A stretch of DNA of 64,000 bases from an uncultured Bacteroidales bacterium. GTDB lineage: Bacteria; Bacteroidota; Bacteroidia; Bacteroidales; UBA932. Positions 17,799 to 26,602 of the stretch are shown here, piece after piece. Position 1 is the first letter of the stretch; each line of letters opens with the position of its first letter. Location of the stretch: positions 1-64,000 of the forward strand of contig CALUTU010000004.1 in assembly GCA_944323785.1 (NCBI GenBank), in the 5' to 3' direction. The notes beneath the pieces were generated by a model. That model was not told the origin of the DNA, did no database searches, and saw only the letters and a list, made by a program, of their open reading frames with translations. The translations under genes and the position numbers were made by a program.

Positions 17799-20156
17799 CT
17801 ATTCAGCCCGCAGCGAGTCCGCCGGATTGCTCCTGGCTATGTCATAGCACCTGGCGATGACCACGGCTGCCAGTACGGCCAGCAGGGCCACGGCCACGGC
17901 GATGAACAGCCATATCGTGATATCGGCTTTCTGTGCGAAGGAACGCAGCACCATCTGGAACACGAACCAGGAGGCCACGCAGCCGATGACCACGGCCACG
18001 ATGGAGAATGAGCCGATGTCGCGCAGGAAGATGGCCGTAATCTGCCAGGGCTGTGCCCCGTTGATCTTGCGCAGGGCTATCTCCTTGCGGCGGCGTCCGG
18101 TCTCGTCCGTGGTGTAGCCCACTAGTCCGAGCAGGGCGATGATGACCGTGACCACTCCGGCGGCGAGAATCGATTCTCTCATGGTGCGGGCCGGCTTGTA
18201 GATCTCAGTGATGGCGGCAGTGTAGGGCAGGACTGTGAACCGGTCCGGAACCACGCTTTCTACGGCTTCCTGGATAGCGGCGGTCAGCTCCGGGGTCACC
18301 CGGCTCACGCGGACGATAAGGTTGTCACAGGGCTCGTCGGAGTAGAACAGGGCGTTGGGCCTGGAATCCTCGTCGATGACAGTTCCCACGCGGATGTCGC
18401 TGAATACTCCGACTATGGTGTACAGGTCGTCTCCGGCCTGACTGTGCTCGGTAATCAGCACCTGCTTGCCGATGACTCCGTCAGTCCATCCGGTCACCTC
18501 AATAAGGCGTTCCCGGAAGTCGGGGTCTACGAGGATTTCCTTGGGATTTGTAAAGTTGCGTCCTTCGATGATATCCACGCCTATCAGTTCAGCCCATCCG
18601 GGGCAGCCGCTGTAAAGATCGCCTATGTTGAAGAGCTCGCGAGGGTCTCCCGGGAGGTAGATGTTGTTGCCGGAAATGGCTCCGTAGGCCAAGGTATGGT
18701 CAGCTGTCCCGATCGCTTCCACTCCGGGTACCGTGCTGACAGCCTGCATGATGGCGGTACGAGTCTGTGCCGAGGTGCCGTTCAGGGGGCAGGACAGCAG
18801 CTGCTCGTAGTCATAGCCGGGATCGTCGCTCATCCATCGGTCCATCTGCAGGGCCACAAAGCACAGCAGGGTGATGAGCATGGAGGCGAGGGCCATCTGC
18901 AGGAAGAGCAGTATCCTCTTCCACAGCCGCTTGTTGTCTACATAGTTGCGGAATGCCACGGCGATGGGAATGCTCTGGAAGGCCTGTCCGGGAATGTATG
19001 CGGCGATAAGCAGCACCACCACAACGGTCAGGGCCAGCACCCACAGGCTGTGAGGGGAGAACAGGGCTCCGAGGGAGGTCATCATGATGCTCTCCACGGT
19101 ATTGCGGAAAGCGAGAATCAGCAGGAAGGCCAATACGAGGGAGACGGCCAGGTTGATAAGGGTCTCTTTGAAGACAATGCCCATGATCGTCCCGCCTCCG
19201 GCTCCGTAGCAGCGGCGCACGGCTATGCCCTTGGCCCTGCCTATGAGGGAGGAAATGACAATCATGATGTAGTTCATCACGGCTGCGAGGATCAGGGCCG
19301 CTGCGACCACTCCTAGCAGGAGGTTGGTCCTGCGGACGCTCTCCGAGGCGGAATGTTCGCTGGAAAGGGGCGCAAGGCTGAAATGCAGTTCGAGGCCCGC
19401 CTGCCGCAGCTCCTCGACTGGCAGATAGCGGTTCTCCATGTCCCGGATGGCCTGGTCGAGGGAAGCCGGATCCGTGCCGGGGTAGAGCACCACGTGGCTG
19501 ATATACCGGTCATTGCCCACCCAGTTCTGAGTGGAACGGAAGTCACTGCCCATCATTCGGAATATCTCGTCCATGGCCTCGAGGGATACGGCTATGTCGA
19601 AGCGCATGGAGGCATTCTCCGGGATGTCCTCGAAGATACCGCCTACCTCGATGGGTATGCCCTGCCATTCCTCCAGGAAAAATATCTTGCCGACGGCCTG
19701 CTCCACCCCTCCGAGCTTCTCGGCGAAGGAGCTGGATACCGTGGCCTTGTTCCAGCTGGAGAGGACTTCCACCGGGTCTCCTGCCAGGAAGGGACGGGGG
19801 AATACCTTGAAATAGTTGGTGTCGGCGAGGATGATGTTATCCGCAGTGTATTTGCGCTGCTCCTGATCGAAGATATTGCAGGTGCCGTAGCCGACGAATG
19901 TGACGCGGGTAGCATATTTGACCTGAGGTATCTCCTGTCCCATGTAGTATGCCACCGCACCCGGAGTCTGGCCGTAGGTATCACTGCCCTCATTGGCTTT
20001 GGTGTATTCCTGCTGGATGCAGTAGATGTTCTCATACTCTGGATAGAACTTGTCATAGCTGTTCTCGAAGGAGATCTTGGCTATGAGCACCAGCCCGACC
20101 GCGAGTCCCACCGCGAGGGAGAGGACCTTGAATATGCCTATGTTGAGTTTTTTCAT
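17799..20156 (-). CDS. Large MacB/FtsX-type ABC permease (first of pair)
   Basis: 785 residues with the same two-part FtsX/MacB_PCD design as its neighbour: N-terminal helix (VLSLAVGLAVGLVLIAKI), first FtsX unit from ~280 (LLGVVAAALILAAVMNYIMIVI), second periplasmic domain ~430-670 and C-terminal helices (ILAAGVVTVIIALLGLVGY and FSIVAVVIGCVASWFVF). The motif RRKEIALRKINGAQPW near the end is the usual FtsX coupling segment. It starts 2 bases after the HlyD adaptor, so translation is probably coupled. Two different permeases with one ATPase suggest a heterodimeric exporter. Confidence 0.92.
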   Translation of the reverse strand: MKKLNIGIFKVLSLAVGLAVGLVLIAKISFENSYDKFYPEYENIYCIQQEYTKANEGSDTYGQTPGAVAYYMGQEIPQVKYATRVTFVGYGTCNIFDQEQRKYTADNIILADTNYFKVFPRPFLAGDPVEVLSSWNKATVSSSFAEKLGGVEQAVGKIFFLEEWQGIPIEVGGIFEDIPENASMRFDIAVSLEAMDEIFRMMGSDFRSTQNWVGNDRYISHVVLYPGTDPASLDQAIRDMENRYLPVEELRQAGLELHFSLAPLSSEHSASESVRRTNLLLGVVAAALILAAVMNYIMIVISSLIGRAKGIAVRRCYGAGGGTIMGIVFKETLINLAVSLVLAFLLILAFRNTVESIMMTSLGALFSPHSLWVLALTVVVVLLIAAYIPGQAFQSIPIAVAFRNYVDNKRLWKRILLFLQMALASMLITLLCFVALQMDRWMSDDPGYDYEQLLSCPLNGTSAQTRTAIMQAVSTVPGVEAIGTADHTLAYGAISGNNIYLPGDPRELFNIGDLYSGCPGWAELIGVDIIEGRNFTNPKEILVDPDFRERLIEVTGWTDGVIGKQVLITEHSQAGDDLYTIVGVFSDIRVGTVIDEDSRPNALFYSDEPCDNLIVRVSRVTPELTAAIQEAVESVVPDRFTVLPYTAAITEIYKPARTMRESILAAGVVTVIIALLGLVGYTTDETGRRRKEIALRKINGAQPWQITAIFLRDIGSFSIVAVVIGCVASWFVFQMVLRSFAQKADITIWLFIAVAVALLAVLAAVVIARCYDIARSNPADSLRAE

Positions 20157-20158
20157 GA

Positions 20159-21421
20159 TTATTTATTCAATATGAGCACGTCGCTCTTGCCGTAGTTCTC
20201 GTAGTTGGAGATGATGACGCGCTCGCCGGGCTGCAGGCCTTCAAGCACTTCGTAGTACTGGGGGTTCTGGCGGCCGATGCGGATGTCGCGGCGGTAGGCG
20301 CGGGTGCCGTCCTCGGAGAGCACGTAGATCCAGGTGCCGCCGGTGGACTGGTAGAATACTCCCCGGGGGATGTAGACCGACTGGGTGGGCTGGCCGAGCT
20401 GAAGGTTGAGGTAGTAGGTCTGGCCGATGCGGATGTTGTCGGGACGCTCGCCCTCGAAGTAGAAGTCAGCCTTGAACTGGCCCTCTGTCACTTCGGGATA
20501 GACCTTCTCCACTACGGTGCTGAAGTTGGCGCCCTGACGCTCGAAGGTGGCGTTCAGGCCCGACTGCACGCGGTCGATGTAGTGCTCGTCGATGCGGGCC
20601 TCGATCTTGTAGTCCGACAGGTCGTTGACCTGGCCGATCTTGGTGCCCTCGGGAATAGACTGGCCGAGGATTACGTCGAGGGAGCCGAGCTGTCCGTCGA
20701 TGGGGGACTTGACGTTGAGGTTCTCGACCCTCTGGCGCACGAGCTGGATGCTGCGGCGCATACTCTCCAGACTCTCCTCCAGATTGCCGATCTGGATAGA
20801 GCGGTAGATGGAGTCCTGCTTCTGACGGGCGATGACCAGCTCCAGGCTCTTGACCGCCAGCTCGTAGTCCTCCTTGGCCTGGAGATATTCCTCATGGGCA
20901 ACCAGACCGTCCTCGTCAAGACGCCTGTACTGCTCGTATTTGCGCTTCTTGCGCTCGGTGTCGATGGTGTACTCCAGCCGCTGCTTCTCGAGGTCGAGCT
21001 TTTCCTGCTCCATGGTCACTGTGGTGTTCCTCAGGAAGTTCTCCTGCTCGGCCAGGTCGGCCTCGCTCTGGAGAATCTGCAGTCCGAGGGTGTTGTTGGA
21101 CAGGCGGACGAGCACGTCGCCTTTTTTGACCATTGAGCCTTCCTCGATGAGTTTTTCCTCCACTACACCGCCTTCAAGCAGGGATACCTGCACTACGGTG
21201 ATGGGCTGTACCTGTCCCGATACCCTTACGTAGTCGTCGAACTCTCCGAGACGGACGTCGCCGATGGTGACGGTGTTGGCGTCCACCTTGAGGGTGGAGG
21301 ACTTGTCCCTGAGCAGCAGCCAGAGGACGAATATTACGAATACTCCTGCGAGGAAGTACGGGATGTTCTTCTTGCGGAATACGGCGCGGATGCCTTTTTT
21401 CTTTTCAATGACTCTATCCAT
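20159..21421 (-). CDS. HlyD-type membrane fusion protein (sigma-54 operon)
   Basis: 420 residues with one N-terminal helix (IPYFLAGVFVIFVLWLLL). The lipoyl-like halves (QVSLLEGGVVEEKLIEEGSMVKKGDVLVRL and NVKSPIDGQLGSLDVILGQ) enclose a long coiled coil (~110-225), followed by a barrel domain (NATFERQGANFSTVVEKV) and a C-terminal region (VYIPRGVFYQSTGGTWIYVL). Periplasmic adaptor between the paired permeases and the TolC-type channel encoded 11 bases upstream. Confidence 0.93.
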   Translation of the reverse strand: MDRVIEKKKGIRAVFRKKNIPYFLAGVFVIFVLWLLLRDKSSTLKVDANTVTIGDVRLGEFDDYVRVSGQVQPITVVQVSLLEGGVVEEKLIEEGSMVKKGDVLVRLSNNTLGLQILQSEADLAEQENFLRNTTVTMEQEKLDLEKQRLEYTIDTERKKRKYEQYRRLDEDGLVAHEEYLQAKEDYELAVKSLELVIARQKQDSIYRSIQIGNLEESLESMRRSIQLVRQRVENLNVKSPIDGQLGSLDVILGQSIPEGTKIGQVNDLSDYKIEARIDEHYIDRVQSGLNATFERQGANFSTVVEKVYPEVTEGQFKADFYFEGERPDNIRIGQTYYLNLQLGQPTQSVYIPRGVFYQSTGGTWIYVLSEDGTRAYRRDIRIGRQNPQYYEVLEGLQPGERVIISNYENYGKSDVLILNK

Positions 21422-21432
21422 GATTGTACTGT

Positions 21433-22929
21433 TTATTCCTGATCAAGATATGTTATTCCTTTATAATACATGACCACTCTTTCCTTGAGCAGATACTGCA
21501 GGCCGCAGTTGAGCCTCTGGGCCTTGGCCTCCAGCAGATCGTTGGAGCTGGTCTGCAGCTCGATGACCGTCATCAGGCCTTCCTCGTACTTGCGGGTATT
21601 GGCCTGGTGGGAGAGACTGAGCGCGCTGACCTTCTTGTCCGCCGAGACGAATTCCTTGGCTGCGCCCCTCATGTCCTGCACTGCCTTGCGGATTTCCACC
21701 TCGACCTCCTGGAACTTGATGTCCCGGTTGGCCTCCGCAGTGGCCAGGGCATTGCGCTTGCGGGCGATATTGTTGTATTTGTACAGCCCGTTGAAGATAG
21801 GGATGCTGATGCCGATGCCCACGTACTGTCCCTGCTTGGCGTTCATCTGGTTCCAGAAGGGATCGTTGACGGCGTATGAGCGGTCGTAGACGTAGCCGGT
21901 GGAGTATCCGCCCTGAGCGTAGATGTAGGGTACGAGGCTCCAGCGGGCGGTCTTGAGCTCCAGTTCCGCGTTGCGTACCTTGTATTCCTCGGCCTTGAAC
22001 TCAGGCAGGAAACTGCGGGCGGCCGAGGCTATGCTGTCGGCGTTGCCCTCGTATGAGAACTGGCTGAACAGCACGGACGGCTCGATGACCGAGATCTCCA
22101 GGTCATCGTCCAGAGGGTAGTACATCACGCTTTTGAGAGTCAGGACGGCCTGTTCCAGGGTATTCTCCATCTTGGTGAGATTGAAGTCCTTGGAGGCCAG
22201 GTCGGACTCTATCTGCAGCACGTCCGCGCTGCTCTTCAGGCCCAGCTCGCACTGGATTCTGGCCTGCTCCAGGGTCCTGCGGGTCTCTTCAAGCTGCTCG
22301 CGGGCCAGATCCGCCATGCCCTGATTGTAGAGCACGTTGTAATAGGCCTGGATGACTTCGAGGCAGATGTCGTCCTTGGTCACCTGCTCTTCCTCAATGC
22401 CCAGCAGCAGGGCGGTCTTGGCTATGCGCAGGCTGTTGACCGCCGAGAAGCCGTTGAAGATGTCCATTTCGGCCGAAAGGCTGTAGGAGTTGCTGAATGT
22501 GGTCGTGTTGGTGTAGACGTTGGTCTCGGGGTCGATACCGCGGCCGAAGCTTAACGAGCCGGATGTCCCTGCCGATATCGTGGGGAGGAATCCGAAAGCG
22601 GCCTCCCTTCGGTCTATGCGGCGGTCGTCATTGGTGGCCTGCTGCACCCTCATCTTCGGGGAGTTGGCCACGGCATACCGCATACAGTCGTGCAGGCTCC
22701 ATATTTCCGCCGGTTGCTCTGCCAGGCCGTTGTTATCCTGTTCTGAGTTTGCAGTGTATGCCGCGCTTAGAGTCCTGGTGCCGGTATCCCCGCTGTATGT
22801 TCCGGTCAGGGAAAAGTCCGCCGGGATGTCCGTGCGCCACTGTGCGTCGGCTTTGAACGGACCCGCAGCCAGTCCCGCTGTCAGAATCAGCGTCGCGGCC
22901 AGGGCTTTATTATAGAAGGTGTGTCTCAT
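21433..22929 (-). CDS. TolC-type outer-membrane channel (sigma-54 operon)
   Basis: 498-residue outer membrane efflux protein with a signal peptide (ALAATLILTAGLAAGPFKADA). An insertion of ~50 residues rich in Thr/Ser precedes the first OEP repeat (WSLHDCMRYAVANSPKMRVQQ); the second repeat is GIGISIPIFNGLYKYNNIARKRNALATAEANRD. It leads the operon TolC-HlyD-permease-permease-ATPase. Just upstream on this strand lies a sigma-54 type -24/-12 element, and the divergent genes encode an NtrC-type activator and its kinase, so the whole operon is probably induced through that pair. Confidence 0.93.
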   Translation of the reverse strand: MRHTFYNKALAATLILTAGLAAGPFKADAQWRTDIPADFSLTGTYSGDTGTRTLSAAYTANSEQDNNGLAEQPAEIWSLHDCMRYAVANSPKMRVQQATNDDRRIDRREAAFGFLPTISAGTSGSLSFGRGIDPETNVYTNTTTFSNSYSLSAEMDIFNGFSAVNSLRIAKTALLLGIEEEQVTKDDICLEVIQAYYNVLYNQGMADLAREQLEETRRTLEQARIQCELGLKSSADVLQIESDLASKDFNLTKMENTLEQAVLTLKSVMYYPLDDDLEISVIEPSVLFSQFSYEGNADSIASAARSFLPEFKAEEYKVRNAELELKTARWSLVPYIYAQGGYSTGYVYDRSYAVNDPFWNQMNAKQGQYVGIGISIPIFNGLYKYNNIARKRNALATAEANRDIKFQEVEVEIRKAVQDMRGAAKEFVSADKKVSALSLSHQANTRKYEEGLMTVIELQTSSNDLLEAKAQRLNCGLQYLLKERVVMYYKGITYLDQE

Positions 22930-22961
22930 TTTCAGTCATTGTTGAGTTATGCCTGAGATAC

Positions 22962-22978
22962 TGCCACAATAATGCCAA
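22962..22978 (-). promoter_or_regulatory. Candidate sigma-54 (-24/-12) promoter of the export operon
   Basis: Minus-strand TTGGCATTATTGTGGCA contains GG and GC dinucleotides separated by exactly 10 bases, with TGGCA at -24 and TGGCA at -12 (consensus TGGCAC-N5-TTGC). It predicts a start ~23 bases before the ATG at 22929. No TAnnTTTG element was found for this operon, and an NtrC-type activator gene is divergent from it. Confidence 0.6.
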
Positions 22979-23077
22979 AATAACTAAAGAGCAGTAAACC
23001 AAAGTGTTGATAAATTTGTCCGTATTTTTCATGTCAAATTTTCATACACCCTGTGTCCACTTTTTTGATATATGTCC

Positions 23078-23085
23078 TACATTTG
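23078..23085 (+). promoter_or_regulatory. -7 element of the NtrC/NtrB operon
   Basis: TACATTTG matches TAnnTTTG, ending 17 bases before the ATG at 23103. It sets the start downstream of the in-frame ATGs at 23004 and 23031. Confidence 0.6.
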
Positions 23086-23102
23086 TCCCAAACTTTAAGA
23101 CA

Positions 23103-24494
23103 ATGAGCAAGAAACAGAGTCCGGACGGACGTGTGCTGGTGGTGGATGACAACAAGGCCATACTTTCGGCCCTGAGGCTTCTGCTGCCGTCCTATTTTGC
23201 GGAGGTGACCCTGCTCTCCTCTCCCAACGACCTGATGCACAGCATCGAGACCAAGCGGCCCGAAGTGGTGCTGCTGGACATGAACTTCACCGCCAAGGTG
23301 ACTACCGGCAACGAGGGCCTGTTCTGGTTGGGGGAGATTAAGAGGGCGTACCCGGAGCTGCCCGTGGTGCTTTTCACCGCGTATTCCGACGTTGCCCTGG
23401 CCGTGGATGCGATAAAGCGCGGGGCATTTGACTTCGTCATCAAGCCTTTCGACAATGCCAAGCTGCTGTCAACCCTTCAGGCCGCCCTGCAGCTCAGCCG
23501 GAGCCGGCAGGAGGTCAAGCAGCTGCGCGAGATCAAGAACGAGATACGCAGTGAAGGGCAGATGTACTGGGGAGACTCGCCCAAGATGAGGGAGCTGCGC
23601 TCTATAGTGCAGAAGGTCGCCCGTACCGATGCCGGCATCCTCATCACCGGGGAGAACGGCACCGGCAAGGACATGCTGGCAGGGGAGATACACCGTATGT
23701 CCCGCCGCAGCGGCAACAGCATGGTCTGCGTCGATGTGGGCTCGCTGCCCGAGAGTCTGTTCGAGAGCGAGCTGTTCGGTCACGTCAAGGGGGCTTTCAC
23801 CGATGCCCGCGCTGACCGGGCAGGCAAGTTCGAGGTGGCTTCCGGGGGCACGCTGTTTCTGGACGAGATAGGCAATCTGCCCCTGCATCTGCAGATGAAG
23901 CTGCTGACGGCCATCCAGACCCGGAGCGTGACCCGGGTGGGCAGCAATACTCCGGTTCCGGTGGATATCCGCCTGATCTGCGCGACCAACCGGGATCTGG
24001 CTCAGATGGTGGCCTCGGGGGAGTTCCGCGAGGACCTGTATTTCCGCATCAATACCATCCACCTGACCCTGCCGCCCCTGAGGGAGAGGCCCGGTGACAT
24101 AGCTCCGCTGGCGCAGATGTTCATGCGCAGATTCGCGGCCAAGTACGGCAAGGATGTCGGCGGTATCTCCGAGGAGGCCCTGAAGGCTCTGGAGGGCTGC
24201 GTCTGGAAGGGCAATATCCGGGAGCTGCAGCATGTGGTGGAGAAAGCGGTGATCCTGGCTGACGGTCAGGTGCTGGATGTCGGTGACTTCTTCCCGGAGG
24301 GCAATATGCGTGCGGCCTCATCCGTACCGTCTCCGGCGGTTGCGGCCGGCAAGGTGATGACTCTGGACGAGATGGAGAGCGAAATGATCCGGGAGGCCCT
24401 GCGCCGCAATGACGGCAATATGTCGGCAGTGGCCCAGCAGCTCGGCATCACCCGTCAGACTCTGTACAACAAGCTCCGCAAATACGGACTCTAG
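23103..24494 (+). CDS. NtrC-family sigma-54 activator (response regulator)
   Basis: 463 residues: receiver (1-~125, Asp59 in VVLLDMNFTA), AAA+ sigma-54 interaction domain (~155-385; Walker A GENGTGKD, GAFTDA in place of GAFTGA, Walker B GGTLFLDEIG, arginine-finger region FREDLYFRIN and RPGDI) and a Fis-type HTH at the C-terminus (NMSAVAQQLGITRQTLYNKL). The GAFTDA variant is known in this family and does not by itself mean loss of function. It should bind upstream of the divergent export operon and open the sigma-54 promoter at 22962-22978 after phosphorylation by the kinase encoded 12 bases downstream. Confidence 0.95.
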   Translation: MSKKQSPDGRVLVVDDNKAILSALRLLLPSYFAEVTLLSSPNDLMHSIETKRPEVVLLDMNFTAKVTTGNEGLFWLGEIKRAYPELPVVLFTAYSDVALAVDAIKRGAFDFVIKPFDNAKLLSTLQAALQLSRSRQEVKQLREIKNEIRSEGQMYWGDSPKMRELRSIVQKVARTDAGILITGENGTGKDMLAGEIHRMSRRSGNSMVCVDVGSLPESLFESELFGHVKGAFTDARADRAGKFEVASGGTLFLDEIGNLPLHLQMKLLTAIQTRSVTRVGSNTPVPVDIRLICATNRDLAQMVASGEFREDLYFRINTIHLTLPPLRERPGDIAPLAQMFMRRFAAKYGKDVGGISEEALKALEGCVWKGNIRELQHVVEKAVILADGQVLDVGDFFPEGNMRAASSVPSPAVAAGKVMTLDEMESEMIREALRRNDGNMSAVAQQLGITRQTLYNKLRKYGL

Positions 24495-24506
24495 CTATTC
24501 TGCGCC

Positions 24507-25895
24507 ATGGGTTACAGGCATCTCATAATATCGCTCGTGCTGCTGGTGCTCTCGGCAGGGGCGGCAGTGTGGCTCCTGCTTTCGGGCCTGTACTGGGGTG
24601 CCGGCGGGGCTGTGCTCTGCGTACTCTTCCTGGTCTACAGGGTGATATCCATCTATACGGGCAACCTTCGGAAGCTCAATTATCTGCTGGGAGCCTTCGA
24701 GAACGGGGACCTGGCCTTTCATTTTGCGGAAAACTCGACCTTCCTGCAGGACAGGGTGTTCAATATCCTGCTCAACAAGGTCAGGGATTTTGTCTCGGAG
24801 CAGCGCAGTATGCGCGGTGCCAACGAGGCTTTCCATACGGCTGTGGAGAGTCTGTCCAGGACCGGTATCCTCGGTGTACTGCCGGACGGGGAGGTGCGGT
24901 GCAGCAACAGGGCGGTGAGGGCCATGCTGGGGATGCCGGAGATCAGGCATGTCTCGGACGTGGACAAGGTGCTGCCCGGACTGTCCCTGCGTCTGAAGGC
25001 CGTGGAGGACGGAGGTGTGCTGGAGATACCCGTCGGCTCGGAACAGCGGGTGTACAATGCTCTGATAGAGTGCCGCACGGTGATGGACGGTCAGACACCC
25101 GTGCGGATATATGTCTTCGAGGAGAAAACCGACGATGCAGCCGAGGCCCGCTCGCAGGAGAATGCCCAGTGGCAGAAGATGACGCGCATCATCTCCCACG
25201 AGGTGCTCAATACGATTACTCCGATCGTCTCGCTCAGCGATACCCTGCTGGGCATGACCGGGGAGCGCAGTGTCCGCGAGGGGATAGAGGTCATCGGGGA
25301 GTCGGCCCGTGGCCTGCTCGGCTTCGTCAACGGCTATAGGGCCTTGTCCCGCGTACCTGTGCCTCAGATCCATCCGTTCAGGTTCAGGGCCATGCTGGAC
25401 TATGTGCTCCAGCCTCTTATGCCGGAAGTCGAGGCTCTGGGAGGCCGGGTGGACATCAGCCTGGAGGACGAGGGGATGGTGCTCTTCGCAGACGAGCAGC
25501 TCATGCGCCAGGTGTTCGCCAACATCCTCAAGAATGCCGTCAACGCACTGCGCGACCGCTTCGGGGACAGCACCGCCGCCGCTTCTGTCAATCCCGGACC
25601 CGCTGCCCACGGTGCCGTCTCCGCAAATCCAGACCACGGTACAGACGATATCCCTCTTATCCGTATCTCTGCGTTTGTCAATGCATCCGACAACACCGAA
25701 ATCCATATTTCCAACAACGGCTGGCCCATTCCCGATGCTGACGCGGAACATATATTCGACCCGTTCTTCACCACCCGCGCCGAGGGTACCGGCGTCGGCC
25801 TGGCCCTGTCGCGCCAGATCATGCGTGCGCACTCAGGCACTATCCGCCTCGACCGCACCGACCCCGCCCTCACCACCTTCATCCTTACCCTCTAG
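24507..25895 (+). CDS. NtrB-type membrane sensor histidine kinase
   Basis: 462 residues. Two adjacent N-terminal membrane helices (~5-25 and 31-49) are joined by only a few residues, so there is almost no periplasmic sensor; sensing is likely in the membrane or in the PAS-like region (~110-205, ILGVLPDGEVRCSNRAVRAMLG). The H box is MTRIISHEVLNTITPI with His231; HATPase N box FANILKNAVNAL and G box GTGVGLALSRQ follow. A Pro/Ala-rich insertion of ~35 residues sits between N and G boxes. It pairs with the NtrC-type regulator in one transcript and so probably controls the divergent ABC export operon. Confidence 0.93.
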   Translation: MGYRHLIISLVLLVLSAGAAVWLLLSGLYWGAGGAVLCVLFLVYRVISIYTGNLRKLNYLLGAFENGDLAFHFAENSTFLQDRVFNILLNKVRDFVSEQRSMRGANEAFHTAVESLSRTGILGVLPDGEVRCSNRAVRAMLGMPEIRHVSDVDKVLPGLSLRLKAVEDGGVLEIPVGSEQRVYNALIECRTVMDGQTPVRIYVFEEKTDDAAEARSQENAQWQKMTRIISHEVLNTITPIVSLSDTLLGMTGERSVREGIEVIGESARGLLGFVNGYRALSRVPVPQIHPFRFRAMLDYVLQPLMPEVEALGGRVDISLEDEGMVLFADEQLMRQVFANILKNAVNALRDRFGDSTAAASVNPGPAAHGAVSANPDHGTDDIPLIRISAFVNASDNTEIHISNNGWPIPDADAEHIFDPFFTTRAEGTGVGLALSRQIMRAHSGTIRLDRTDPALTTFILTL

Positions 25896-25940
25896 CCCGC
25901 ATCTTCGGTAAACGCACATTTTGAATAAAATAAAATACTT

Positions 25941-25962
25941 AAGACTGACTCAAGACTGACTC
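25941..25962. repeat. Tandem 11-base duplication
   Basis: AAGACTGACTC occurs twice in direct tandem in the gap between the kinase gene and the nitroreductase gene. It could be a duplication scar or a pair of direct-repeat protein sites. Confidence 0.6.
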
Positions 25963-26037
25963 AAAACAAATGGGAGGGTTTGCGGATAGTTGTCAGAAAT
26001 TTTGCAGGAAAAAAGTACCGTTACTGAATTAAACCAT

Positions 26038-26045
26038 TACATTTG
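26038..26045 (+). promoter_or_regulatory. -7 element of the nitroreductase gene
   Basis: TACATTTG matches TAnnTTTG, ending 26 bases before the preferred ATG at 26072. Confidence 0.6.
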
Positions 26046-26071
26046 TAAATTGAGAAAGAATGTTTGTAAGT

Positions 26072-26602
26072 ATGAAAAAGAACGAAGTGCTTGAGTGTCT
26101 TAAGACAAGACGCAGCATCAGGGCATTTGAGCCGGATAAGATGCCTTCAAAGGAACTTGTGGCCAAGGTGGTCGAGGCCGGGACTTTTGCTCCGACCGGT
26201 ATGGGCAAGCAGTCACCTGTGATAGTGGCGGTTATGGACAAAGCCGTGCGGAACCGTCTGTCAAAGATGAACGCCGATGTGCTCGGTTCGGCATCGGATC
26301 CGTTCTACGGAGCCCCGGTAGTGCTGGTGGTGCTGGCGGACCGCAGCCGTCCGACTTACCTGTACGACGGCTCGCTGGTGATGGGCAATCTGCTCAATGC
26401 GGCCCATGCTCTCGGGCTGGGCAGTTGCTGGATTCACCGGGCAAAGGAGGTTTTTGACTCCGAGGAGGGCCGCGACTTGCTGAGACAGTGGGGCATAGAA
26501 GGAGACTATGAGGGGATAGGCCATTGTGTTCTCGGCTACTCGAAGGACGGAAAGGAGCCTCAGGCCGCTCCCCGCAAGTCGGATTATGTGCGTTATGTCT
26601 AA
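26072..26602 (+). CDS. Nitroreductase-family flavoprotein
   Basis: 176-residue NAD(P)H/FMN-dependent oxidoreductase of the nitroreductase fold. The FMN-binding signature TRRSIRAFEPDKMPSKEL opens the protein, followed by AGTFAPTGMGKQSPVI, the middle GAPVVLVVLADRS and the C-terminal GHCVLGYSKDGKE. The ATG at 26072 fits the family start; an ATG 12 bases earlier is possible. It reduces nitro groups, quinones or flavins; the natural substrate is not predictable. Its stop overlaps the methyltransferase start by 8 bases, so the two are translationally coupled. Confidence 0.9.
   Translation: MKKNEVLECLKTRRSIRAFEPDKMPSKELVAKVVEAGTFAPTGMGKQSPVIVAVMDKAVRNRLSKMNADVLGSASDPFYGAPVVLVVLADRSRPTYLYDGSLVMGNLLNAAHALGLGSCWIHRAKEVFDSEEGRDLLRQWGIEGDYEGIGHCVLGYSKDGKEPQAAPRKSDYVRYV

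Noticed and set aside
24495-25832. Long minus-strand frame over the NtrB-type kinase gene
   Set aside because: The plus strand holds kinase H, N and G boxes; the minus-strand product has no domain.
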